Below are positions 1 through 6,335 of a stretch of DNA of 13,011 bases, in pieces. How positions within the stretch are numbered: position 1 is the stretch's first letter; each line of letters starts with the position of its first letter. Source of the stretch: JAFAXD01 sp035472475 (GTDB lineage: Bacteria; Pseudomonadota; Alphaproteobacteria; Rhizobiales; Xanthobacteraceae); assembly GCA_035472475.1 (NCBI GenBank), contig DATIPA010000227.1:1-13011 (forward strand). Reading direction: 5' to 3'. The notes under the pieces were generated by a model, which ran no database searches, was not told the DNA's origin, and saw only the letters and a program-made list of their open reading frames with translations. Both the position numbers and the translations under genes were made by a program.

Positions 1-1
1 T

Positions 2-760
2 ACTGAGGTCACGAAAGAAGCGGCCGAGATGATACTCGCCGACGACAATTTCGCCTCGATCACCGCGGCCGTGAAGGAGGGTCGCACGGTCTACAACAAC
101 ATCGAGAAGGCCATTCTGTTCATGCTGCCGACAAACGTCGCGCAGGCGATGGTGATCGCGATCGCCATCCTGATGGGCTTCACCATGCCGATTACCGCGC
201 CGCAAGTCCTATGGGTCAACATGGTGACGTCGGTGGCTCTGGGGCTTGTGATCGCGTTTGAGCCGCACGAACTCGACGTGATGAACCGTACGCCGCGTGC
301 CGTTGCTCGGCCCATTGTGACGGGATTTGGTCTTTGGCGAATCGCGTTCGTCGGGGCAGCACTCGTCGTCTATACGCTCTGCGCGTTCTTTTGGATGAAG
401 TCGCACGGCGCCTCCGATCAGCTGGCCCGCACGGCCGCGGTCAACGCGATCACCATTGGCCAAGTGTTTTATTTGCTGAACAGCCGCTACCTGCTCGACT
501 CCTCGTTCTCGATCACGGCACACCTTGGAAACCAATATCTGCCGCACGGGATCGGCGCCGTCGTATTGCTTCAGCTCCTGTTCACCTACGCGCCGCCGCT
601 GCAGCGGCTGTTCGACACCCAGCCTCTCCCCGCGTCGGCCTGGCCATGGCTCATCGGCGGGGGATTTGTGTTTTTCCTCGTGGTCGAGGCAGAAAAGGCC
701 GTGATCCGATCAAGTGATTCTTTGCGCCGCAGCGTCTGCGCGCTCGAGGCCGGCTCCTGA
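2..760 (+). CDS. P-type cation-transporting ATPase, C-terminal part (5' end outside window)
   Basis: This is the last 252 residues of an ATP-driven inner-membrane cation pump. The frame is open from base 2, so the gene begins left of the window. It enters at the end of the P domain (TEVTKEAAEMILADDNFASI, the usual hinge of P2-type pumps), runs through the stalk (EGRTVYNNIEKAI), and continues into the C-terminal membrane helices, roughly M5 to M10. Reading M5-M6 against the SERCA pattern, LPTNVAQ stands where SNVGE is expected and WVNMVTS stands where WVNLVTDG is expected. The Glu and Asp that bind Ca2+ in SERCA are therefore Gln and Ser here. The AFEP...LDVMNRTPR loop after M6 is typical of the family. 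The nucleotide-binding and phosphorylation (DKTGT) regions lie outside, so ion specificity is unknown; a SERCA-like Ca2+ pump is unlikely. The PPK2 gene follows 53 nt downstream and could be co-transcribed. Confidence 0.93.
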   Translation, partial: TEVTKEAAEMILADDNFASITAAVKEGRTVYNNIEKAILFMLPTNVAQAMVIAIAILMGFTMPITAPQVLWVNMVTSVALGLVIAFEPHELDVMNRTPRAVARPIVTGFGLWRIAFVGAALVVYTLCAFFWMKSHGASDQLARTAAVNAITIGQVFYLLNSRYLLDSSFSITAHLGNQYLPHGIGAVVLLQLLFTYAPPLQRLFDTQPLPASAWPWLIGGGFVFFLVVEAEKAVIRSSDSLRRSVCALEAGS

Positions 761-800
761 CCATCGATCGCAAGGGCCGGAACCATAAAAACATGACGTC

Positions 801-806
801 AAGGAG
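801..806 (+). promoter_or_regulatory. Ribosome binding site deciding the ppk2 start
   Basis: AAGGAG lies 7 nt upstream of ATG 814 and downstream of the alternative in-frame ATG 793, so it selects 814 as the start. Confidence 0.7.
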
Positions 807-813
807 AAAGGTC

Positions 814-1629
814 ATGGCTGCAAAGCAAGCCAAGGGGGACGAGCCTAGCTCGAAACTGAGACGCAAGGCTTATGAAAAGCAACTGCGCAAGCTGCAGGTC
901 GATCTCTGCGGGCTGCAGGATTGGGTCAAGCACAAAGGGTTGCGGGTGATCATTGTGTTCGAGGGGCGCGACGCGGCCGGAAAGGGCGGCACTATCAAGG
1001 CGATCACGGATCGCGTCAGCCCGCGCGTATTCCGCGTGGTTGCGTTGCCCGCCCCATCAGACCGCGAAAAATCGCAGATATTCTTCCAGCGCTATCTCAC
1101 ACATTTTCCCGCAGCCGGCGAAGTCATCATCTTCGACCGGAGTTGGTACAACCGCGCCGGCGTCGAGTACGTCATGGGTTTTTGTACCGAAAAGGAGCAT
1201 CAGCAATTTCTGATTGTGGCTCCGGAGGTCGAGCAATACATCGTCGACAGCGGAATCGTGTTGATCAAATTCTGGCTCGAAGTCGGAAAGGACGAGCAGG
1301 AGCGCCGTTTCCTGGCTCGTATCCGCGACCCTCTGCGACAATGGAAGCTCAGCCCGATGGATCTCGAATCCTACAAACGTTGGTACGAATACTCGAAAGC
1401 CCGCGATATCATGCTGAAGGCGACCGACACCAAATTCGCACCCTGGAAAATTGTGCGCTCGGACGACAAACGTCGCGCGCGGCTCAATTGCATTTCGCAC
1501 ATCCTAAAGACGATACGGCCCGGCAAGGTGCCTTCATCAAAAGTGAAGTTGCCCAAACGTTCAAAGCAGGGCGCTTATGACGACCAGGCGGTCCTCAAGC
1601 GCCATAATTTCGTGGCCGAGAAATATTGA
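814..1629 (+). CDS. ppk2: Polyphosphate kinase 2 (class I PPK2)
   Basis: Cytoplasmic kinase that moves phosphate between polyphosphate and nucleoside diphosphates, usually regenerating ATP or GTP from polyP. The 271-residue protein is one PPK2 domain. It has a Walker A loop GRDAAGKGGT (51-60), the LPAPSDREKSQ segment (79-88), Walker B with FDRSWYNR (107-114) and the lid RDPLRQWKLSPMD (171-183), followed by the APW and RAR signatures near 209-223. Length and motifs fit the single-domain class I, which mainly phosphorylates NDPs. A basic coiled N-terminus (KLRRKAYEKQLRKLQ) is normal. I chose ATG 814 because AAGGAG (801-806) sits 7 nt before it; an upstream in-frame ATG at 793 would add seven residues and has no clear ribosome site. 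No promoter is obvious in the 53 nt after the ATPase gene, so readthrough from it is plausible. Confidence 0.96.
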   Translation: MAAKQAKGDEPSSKLRRKAYEKQLRKLQVDLCGLQDWVKHKGLRVIIVFEGRDAAGKGGTIKAITDRVSPRVFRVVALPAPSDREKSQIFFQRYLTHFPAAGEVIIFDRSWYNRAGVEYVMGFCTEKEHQQFLIVAPEVEQYIVDSGIVLIKFWLEVGKDEQERRFLARIRDPLRQWKLSPMDLESYKRWYEYSKARDIMLKATDTKFAPWKIVRSDDKRRARLNCISHILKTIRPGKVPSSKVKLPKRSKQGAYDDQAVLKRHNFVAEKY

Positions 1630-1722
1630 CGTGGTCCTGCAGATTGTAGACCGCTCCTGCGTCCTTCAATAGACGGAAGCACGCGCCGCGCGGGCGCCGC
1701 CGATCGGGAGCTCGGGTCCACC

Positions 1723-3222
1723 ATGCCCAACGTGACTGACGCCGGTACGTCCGGCGCCTCTGTTCACCCGTCTTCCGCTCTGACGCAGCACGAAATACGC
1801 ATCATCGTGCTGTGCGTTTTGCTCGCAACCCTGATCGCGGCGCTGGATCAGACCATTGTTTCGACGGCCCTGCCGACGATCGGCCGGGCGCTCGGCGATG
1901 TCCAGCAACTCACCTGGGTGGTCACCGCCTACCTGCTGGCCGCCACCGTGGTCACGCCGATCTACGGCAAACTCAGCGACCTCTATGGCCGCCGCAGCAC
2001 ATTGCTGATTGCGGTCAGCATATTCGTCGCCGGCTCGATCGCATGCGCGTTGTCGCAAAACATGCTGATGTTGATCATCGCCCGAACGTTCCAGGGGCTG
2101 GGCGGCGGCGGGCTAATCTCGCTCTCGCAGACGGTGATCGGCGACGTTATTTCACCCAAGGAGCGCCCGCGCTACCAAGCCTACATTTCGGGGGTGTTCG
2201 TGATCGCGAGCCTGGCCGGCCCGCTGCTCGGCGGGTTCATCGCCGAGCATCTGCATTGGTCGCTCATCTTCTGGATCAATCCGCCGATCGGTCTTCTGGC
2301 TCTGCTGCCGATGTATTCGCTGCTGCGCAAACTGCCGGTCGACCGGCAGCATCACCGGATCGACATTTTCGGCGCAGCGCTGCTGGTGGTGGCGACGGTC
2401 GCGCTGATGCTGGCGCTGAACTGGGGCGGCGTAACCTACGCGTGGACCTCGCTTCCGATCGTCGGCCTTGCCGTCGTTTTCGTGCTCTTCGCGGTGCTGT
2501 TCTTCATGCGCCAGCACCGTGCCCCCGAGCCGCTGCTGCCCGTGTCGGTCCTCTCCAATCAAGTCATTCTGACCGCGACGCTCGCCGCCTCGCTCGGCAC
2601 CGGCATATCGGTCGGATTGATGATCTTCACGCCGATCTATTTTGAGACCGTGCGTAGGCTCACCCCGAGCATGTCCGGCGTGATGTTGATCCCGCTCATG
2701 ATCGGAACCGCCATCGGCGCCGCCATCGCCGGCCGCATGATGGCGAGTGTGACGCACTACAAGCGCCTGCCGGTCGTCGGGCTCGGGGTGGCGACCGTTG
2801 CCGTGGTGCTTCTGGGCGTCGACCCGCAGGAGTTGCCGCTGGCGGCCGTCGAACTATTGCTGATGCTGACGAGCGCCGGGTTCGGCACGGTCCTGCCGAT
2901 CGCGACGAACTGCGTGCAGAACGCGGCCCCTGCCGGACAGCTCGGCACCGCGACCGGCGTGATGGTGTTCATGCGATCGCTTGCCGGCACCGTCGCGGTC
3001 GCGATCTTCGGTGCCATTTTGTTCGGACAGATGCATGCGAGCGGCCACCTGCATGGTATCGGCGGCGACTTCACCAAGAGCGGTGCGAATTTCCCGGCGA
3101 TCTTCCGTTGGATCTTTGCTGCCGCCGGACTTGGATTTGTCGGCGCACTCCTGGCGATTCTGGCGATGCGCGAGCTCCCGCTGAAGGAGCACAGCGCGAT
3201 CGAGGGCGCCAATTCGGGCTGA
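1723..3222 (+). CDS. MFS drug exporter, DHA2 family (14 TM)
   Basis: Inner-membrane proton-coupled exporter of the EmrB/QacA (DHA2) type, 499 residues, which is the usual length for 14-helix members. TM1 carries the motif LDQTIVSTALPTI (41-53, the D1 signature with Asp42). The TM2-TM3 loop has motif A, GKLSDLYGRR (82-91). TM5 has the antiporter motif C, SLAGPLLGG (163-171), followed by the W..IFWINPPIG stretch typical of DHA2 proteins. The N-terminal 24 residues are hydrophilic and cytosolic. ATG 1723 is preceded by GGGAG at 1706-1710, about 12 nt away, so translation initiation may be modest. No EmrA-type membrane fusion partner or TetR/MarR regulator is adjacent, so it probably acts alone. 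The 93 nt before it show no convincing promoter. Substrates cannot be predicted; the family exports hydrophobic drugs and dyes. Confidence 0.93.
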   Translation: MPNVTDAGTSGASVHPSSALTQHEIRIIVLCVLLATLIAALDQTIVSTALPTIGRALGDVQQLTWVVTAYLLAATVVTPIYGKLSDLYGRRSTLLIAVSIFVAGSIACALSQNMLMLIIARTFQGLGGGGLISLSQTVIGDVISPKERPRYQAYISGVFVIASLAGPLLGGFIAEHLHWSLIFWINPPIGLLALLPMYSLLRKLPVDRQHHRIDIFGAALLVVATVALMLALNWGGVTYAWTSLPIVGLAVVFVLFAVLFFMRQHRAPEPLLPVSVLSNQVILTATLAASLGTGISVGLMIFTPIYFETVRRLTPSMSGVMLIPLMIGTAIGAAIAGRMMASVTHYKRLPVVGLGVATVAVVLLGVDPQELPLAAVELLLMLTSAGFGTVLPIATNCVQNAAPAGQLGTATGVMVFMRSLAGTVAVAIFGAILFGQMHASGHLHGIGGDFTKSGANFPAIFRWIFAAAGLGFVGALLAILAMRELPLKEHSAIEGANSG

Positions 3223-3395
3223 ACAAACCCCCGATTCATCGATCGATTCGGGCCCGAAACGCGTTCTTAACCACGTTTGCTGTGGCAAATTAATCACATC
3301 CAAACACATTCAAACGATCATGCCCCGCGCGGCAGCCGTAGGGCCACGGTTCTGCCCTCATTGACTGTCGGATTGTGTCGCGTGGGGGTACAAGC
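3223..3395. other. Intergenic region, MFS exporter to RlpA-like gene
   Basis: These 173 nt hold a 12-bp perfect palindrome TTCGGGCCCGAA (3247-3258) soon after the MFS stop, without a T-run, and an AT-richer stretch with the possible promoter listed separately. No coding potential was recognised. Confidence 0.5.
3267..3294 (+). promoter_or_regulatory. Possible promoter for the rlpA-like gene
   Basis: TTAACC (3267-3272) and ATTAAT (3289-3294) are 16 nt apart, with 4 of 6 matches to each sigma70 box. This is the only AT-rich stretch in the 173 nt between the MFS and RlpA-like genes. A small perfect inverted repeat, TTTGC-TGTG-GCAAA (3276-3289), lies between the boxes and could be an operator. 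It would give a long leader of about 95 nt. This is a weak call by eye only. Confidence 0.25.
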
Positions 3396-3926
3396 ATGTT
3401 CAGCGTCAACGATTTGAACTACGCGCGCGTCGAGATCGACGCGAGGCGTCGCCGTTTTGGGGAATGGGTTGGGAGCGGCCGAGGCCGGACTGCGGCTCGG
3501 CTGGTCGCCGTTCTACTGGTCGGAGCAGGGCTTGCGGCCTGTGCCCAGGCGCCGGTGGCAAACTATCAGCCGCAGAGCAGCCGGCAGGCGGCGTTGCACA
3601 AGCGGCATTCACCGCTCGCCAGCAGAGAGGCGTCGCTTGATGCGTCGTCGTCATCGGGAGTGGCGAGCTACTATTCGAGCGGCGCGAGGACCGCGAACGG
3701 CGAGCAGTTCAATCCGAACGAGTTCACCGCCGCGCATCGCACGCTGCCGTTCGGAACCAAATTGCGCGTTACCAACGTTTCCACCGGACAGTCGGTGACG
3801 GTGCGCGTCAATGACCGCGGGCCGTTCGTTCCCGGGCGCGTGGTCGACGTCTCGTCTTCCGCCGCCGAATCGCTGGGGATGACCGGCAAGGGCGTCGCCA
3901 AGGTCAAACTCGACGTCGTTCAGTAG
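3396..3926 (+). CDS. RlpA-like lipoprotein (septal ring lytic transglycosylase family, DPBB domain)
   Basis: Probable envelope lipoprotein of 176 residues that acts on, or binds, peptidoglycan. A hydrophobic segment (RLVAVLLVGAGLAAC) ends in a lipobox LAAC with the lipidated Cys at 49. A Ser/Gln-rich linker follows (50-87), then one double-psi beta-barrel domain (88-175) with the RlpA signatures GVASYYSSGARTANGE, AHRTLPFGT (His114) and VNDRGPF (Asp140), the conserved His and Asp of the active site. There is no C-terminal SPOR domain, unlike E. coli RlpA, so septal targeting must differ or be absent. ATG 3396 is preceded by GGGGG (3384-3388) at 7 nt; GTG 3375 would add seven residues. Even from 3396, about 34 polar residues precede the hydrophobic core, unusually long for a lipoprotein signal, so a later start is possible. 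A strong terminator follows. Confidence 0.9.
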   Translation: MFSVNDLNYARVEIDARRRRFGEWVGSGRGRTAARLVAVLLVGAGLAACAQAPVANYQPQSSRQAALHKRHSPLASREASLDASSSSGVASYYSSGARTANGEQFNPNEFTAAHRTLPFGTKLRVTNVSTGQSVTVRVNDRGPFVPGRVVDVSSSAAESLGMTGKGVAKVKLDVVQ

Positions 3927-3942
3927 TTTTTGGGGGGGGTGG

Positions 3943-3991
3943 CCAGAGCGCTTTCCGAGCGGGGGTTCGGAGAGCGCTCTGGCTCTTTTTT
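3943..3991 (+). terminator. Rho-independent terminator after the rlpA-like gene
   Basis: A 16-bp stem (3943-3958 pairing with 3967-3982) has a single T-G wobble at 3953/3972 and an 8-nt G-rich loop, followed by six T residues (3986-3991). It ends plus-strand transcription 17 nt after the RlpA-like stop codon. On the minus strand the same hairpin lies directly after the TctC stop codon, but it would be followed by a C-rich tract rather than U residues, so it is probably one-directional, although it may still protect the 3' end of the opposing message. Confidence 0.93.
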
Positions 3992-3992
3992 A

Positions 3993-4967
3993 TCAGCCCT
4001 GCGGTTCGATCTTCGTCAGGCGAACGTAGTCGCCCCAATCCTTGATCTGTTCACGGAAAAAAGCCTGGCCCTCATCGGGCGTGCTGGCCCAAGGATCGCT
4101 CGCGATTACTGCGAGGAAGGACTTCGTTTCCTCGGTCGCGACCACCTGCCTGAACCAGGCGTTGAGCTGATCGACGACCGGCCGCGGCGTTGCGGCGGGC
4201 ACCAGCGCGGCCCACCACGTGCGCACGTCCATCGGATATCCGAGTTCCGTCATGGTCGGGAGATCAGGTGCACTTTGCATGCGCGTCGCCGCGCCGACCG
4301 CGAGAATGCGCATGCGGCCGGCACGCGCCTGCGCCATCGCCTGGATATTGTCGGGAATCGCGTAGTCGATGTTGCCGCCGTACAGATCGTTGAGGAAATC
4401 GGCGCCCGTGCGGTAGCCAACTTCGACCGATTGCAAACCAGCCCTTTCCTTGAAGAGCGCACCCAGCACTTTTGAGGTCGGGTTCGCGATCGCGTAGCTC
4501 GCCTTGTCACCCTTGAGTTTCATTGCGGCGGTAAGCTCGGGGGCGGTCTTCCAAGGCGCGTCGGCGCGGACGCCAAGCATCATCGTCGCCTTGTTGAGGG
4601 TCGCCGCGATCTGCAACGCGTTGCCGACATCGACCGACGGGTTCTTGAAGATGTGCATGTTGGCCGCGACCCCGCTCGCGCCGGTGACGTAGATCACGTG
4701 CCCGTCGGGCTTGGAGCGCGCCACATATTCAGTCGCGAGATTGCCGATCGCACCGACCCTGTTTTCGACGATGATCGAACGGCCCATGAGCGGGCGCATT
4801 TTCTCGGAGAAATAGCGCACGATGATGTCGGCGCCGCTACCGGCCGCGAACGCGCAGATGAAATGCACGTCCTGCGTCGGATAGGTTTGGGCTAACGTCG
4901 GTTGTGGAACCGCCACGGCAACGAGTGCGGCGGCAGCCGCCCCAATCAACAGTGTCCCAGGCCGCAT
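3993..4967 (-). CDS. Bug/TctC-family tripartite tricarboxylate transporter binding protein
   Basis: Periplasmic solute-binding protein of 324 residues, the normal size for the family. A Sec signal peptide (MRPGTLLIGAAAAALVAVAV, cleaved near Ala26 in PTLAQ) precedes the mature start TYPTQDVHFI. Family landmarks include FAAGSGADIIVRYFSEKM (compare the usual FPAGGGxD), VENRVGAIGNLATEYVARSKPDG, and the C-terminal ASTPDEGQAFFREQIKDW. Such proteins bind carboxylates and similar small anions. The membrane partners TctA and TctB are not nearby, so it is an orphan of the kind abundant in Bradyrhizobium and Bordetella relatives. I chose ATG 4967 because GGGGAGG (4973-4979) is 5 nt upstream; the frame continues to 5048 but that extension is not signal-like. 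It is the last gene of the minus-strand catabolic cluster, 153 nt after the preceding monooxygenase gene. Confidence 0.93.
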   Translation of the reverse strand: MRPGTLLIGAAAAALVAVAVPQPTLAQTYPTQDVHFICAFAAGSGADIIVRYFSEKMRPLMGRSIIVENRVGAIGNLATEYVARSKPDGHVIYVTGASGVAANMHIFKNPSVDVGNALQIAATLNKATMMLGVRADAPWKTAPELTAAMKLKGDKASYAIANPTSKVLGALFKERAGLQSVEVGYRTGADFLNDLYGGNIDYAIPDNIQAMAQARAGRMRILAVGAATRMQSAPDLPTMTELGYPMDVRTWWAALVPAATPRPVVDQLNAWFRQVVATEETKSFLAVIASDPWASTPDEGQAFFREQIKDWGDYVRLTKIEPQG

Positions 4968-5120
4968 GCGCGCCTCCCCGTCTGGCAGTGCTTGTTGCGG
5001 CGATTTTCCGCCCGCTGCGCAGAGAAAGCAACGGGCCGCGGCGACCAACGACGGCCCGCGAAAGAGCGCTCCCGCGGTTGCGCCTCAATTGTCGTGCGCG
5101 AGAAAGCGGCCTAGCGCGGA
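4968..5120. other. Intergenic region between the LimB-like monooxygenase and Bug-family genes
   Basis: These 153 nt contain a 7-bp stem, CGGGCCG (5032-5038) with CGGCCCG (5052-5058), and a 13-nt loop. On the minus strand it is not followed by a real U-run, so it is at best a weak or processing hairpin. No reliable promoter or ORF is seen apart from the ribosome site at its end. Confidence 0.4.
4973..4979 (-). promoter_or_regulatory. Ribosome binding site deciding the Bug-family gene start
   Basis: GGGGAGG on the minus strand lies 5 nt before ATG 4967. It supports this start, which puts a Sec signal at the N-terminus, over the open frame extending to 5048. Confidence 0.75.
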
Positions 5121-6167
5121 CTATTCCGCCGCGATCGCCGGCGCCGCGTCCGGATCGAGGTGGCGCAGCTTGGGCGCCACCTCCTGCATGAACAACTCCA
5201 TCGAGCGCGCGCGTTTTTCGCGGGTCGCATAATCGCGTCCGGCATGAAACATGAGCGTGCCGAAGCCGCCGACCTGATCGTAAAATTCGAGGACACGCTT
5301 AGCCACAGTGTCGGGGCTGCCGATGAACAGGTTATGGGTCTCGACCAAATAGTCGTAGGTAATGTCCTGCAGCGTGCCGCCGGGCGGAATGCGCTCAACC
5401 TGATGATGCGGCGTGTTGACGATTTCCCACTTGATCACACCCGTGTAGGACTCGCGCATATCCTCGATCGCCTTCTTGTCGGTCTCGGCGACGTAGATCA
5501 CCCGGCAGGTGCGCAGATCGCGGCGCCGCGCCTTGCGCCCGGCGGTGACCTGCGACTTGACCAGCGTGTCGGCGAATAGCCGCAGACGCGGGATTGGAAT
5601 GAAGTCGCCGGTCAGCACCATCAGCCCGAGCCGGCCGGCAAGCTCGACCGACCCGACCGTGTTGGCGGCAGCGATGCCGACCGGCGGATGCGGCTTCTGC
5701 ACCGGCGGGCATTCCAGCAGCATTTTCTTGCCCCTCCAGAACGGGCCGTCGTAGTCGACCGGCTCCTTGCTGGTCCAAAGCTTGAGCATCAGCTCGATCG
5801 ACGGCTCCATGACGGCACGCATGGAATTTGGATCAAGTCCGCGCCATTCGAGCTTCCTGGGATAAAATCCGGTACCGATGCCGAGCATGTAGCGGCCGCC
5901 GGTGAGCTGGTCGGTGGTGTTGGCCTCGAGCGCGACCTGCAGCGGGTGATAGTAGCCGAGCGGCCGCACCGCGGATCCGAGCCGAATGCGCGCGGTCCGG
6001 CCGGCGGCCTTGCAGATGATGAGCTCAGCCGGGCTCTGGTGCTCGGAGAACCAGATCTCGTTGAAGCCAAGCCGGTCGGCGACCTCGGCCTCGAAAATAT
6101 CCTCGTTCCAAGCCTCGCCGATCGGACGGTCGGGACGGCGATTGTTGGAAAAGAGGCCGAATTCCAT
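5121..6167 (-). CDS. LLM-class flavin-dependent monooxygenase (luciferase-like)
   Basis: Cytoplasmic FMN/F420-type oxidoreductase of the bacterial luciferase superfamily, 348 residues. The N-terminus MEFGLFSNN, the EIWFSEHQSPAE segment (37-48), ARIRLGSAVRPLGYYHP (59-75), GGRYMLGIGTGFYPRKLEWRG (90-110) and the late IGSPDTVAKRVLEFYDQVGGFGTLMF stretch are the superfamily hallmarks, in order. It looks closer to the LimB (limonene monooxygenase)/luciferase-alpha branch than to the RutA-like enzyme earlier in this cluster, but that does not define a substrate. ATG 6167 fits the conserved N-terminus, with AGGA (6178-6181) 10 nt upstream; an extension to 6287 is non-conserved. It lies 168 nt after the Gfo/Idh gene and 153 nt before the Bug-family gene. 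No flavin reductase is encoded nearby, so reduced flavin must come from an unlinked enzyme. Confidence 0.92.
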   Translation of the reverse strand: MEFGLFSNNRRPDRPIGEAWNEDIFEAEVADRLGFNEIWFSEHQSPAELIICKAAGRTARIRLGSAVRPLGYYHPLQVALEANTTDQLTGGRYMLGIGTGFYPRKLEWRGLDPNSMRAVMEPSIELMLKLWTSKEPVDYDGPFWRGKKMLLECPPVQKPHPPVGIAAANTVGSVELAGRLGLMVLTGDFIPIPRLRLFADTLVKSQVTAGRKARRRDLRTCRVIYVAETDKKAIEDMRESYTGVIKWEIVNTPHHQVERIPPGGTLQDITYDYLVETHNLFIGSPDTVAKRVLEFYDQVGGFGTLMFHAGRDYATREKRARSMELFMQEVAPKLRHLDPDAAPAIAAE

Positions 6168-6335
6168 GAGTCGTCGATCCTGGCTTTGGACGCCCCGGCA
6201 GGCCGGCCGAAATCGAACGCGTTCGGAAACCGGGACGTTGCTGTTGTGCGGCCAGACTAGGTGAATCAATCGCCGTTCGGCAAGCAATCCGGGTTGCTAG
6301 CTGCCATGCCGTATGACAACGCATGTCGTAGCGAG
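6168..6335. other. Intergenic region between the Gfo/Idh and LimB-like monooxygenase genes
   Basis: These 168 nt separate the tightly packed four-gene operon from the last two genes of the cluster. I found no terminator with a T-run and no promoter with acceptable boxes and spacing on the minus strand, so whether transcription continues through is open. Confidence 0.4.

Noticed and set aside
793..813. Upstream ATG as the ppk2 start
   Set aside because: The AAGGAG ribosome site lies between this ATG and ATG 814, so it serves the later codon.
1630..1722. Promoter TTGTAG-N17-CAATAG before the MFS gene
   Set aside because: The -10 box matches the consensus at only two of six positions.
3247..3258. 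Palindrome TTCGGGCCCGAA as a terminator for the MFS gene
   Set aside because: It has almost no loop and is not followed by a T-run; the stem cannot form a normal hairpin without losing central pairs.
3267..3294. CtrA-type site (TTAA-N7-TTAA) upstream of the rlpA-like gene
   Set aside because: TTAA at 3267-3270 is followed after 7 nt by TGCT, not TTAA, so only a half-site exists.
5032..5058. Hairpin between the LimB-like monooxygenase and Bug-family genes as an intrinsic terminator
   Set aside because: The stem is only 7 bp with a 13-nt loop, and the following minus-strand sequence lacks a continuous U-run.
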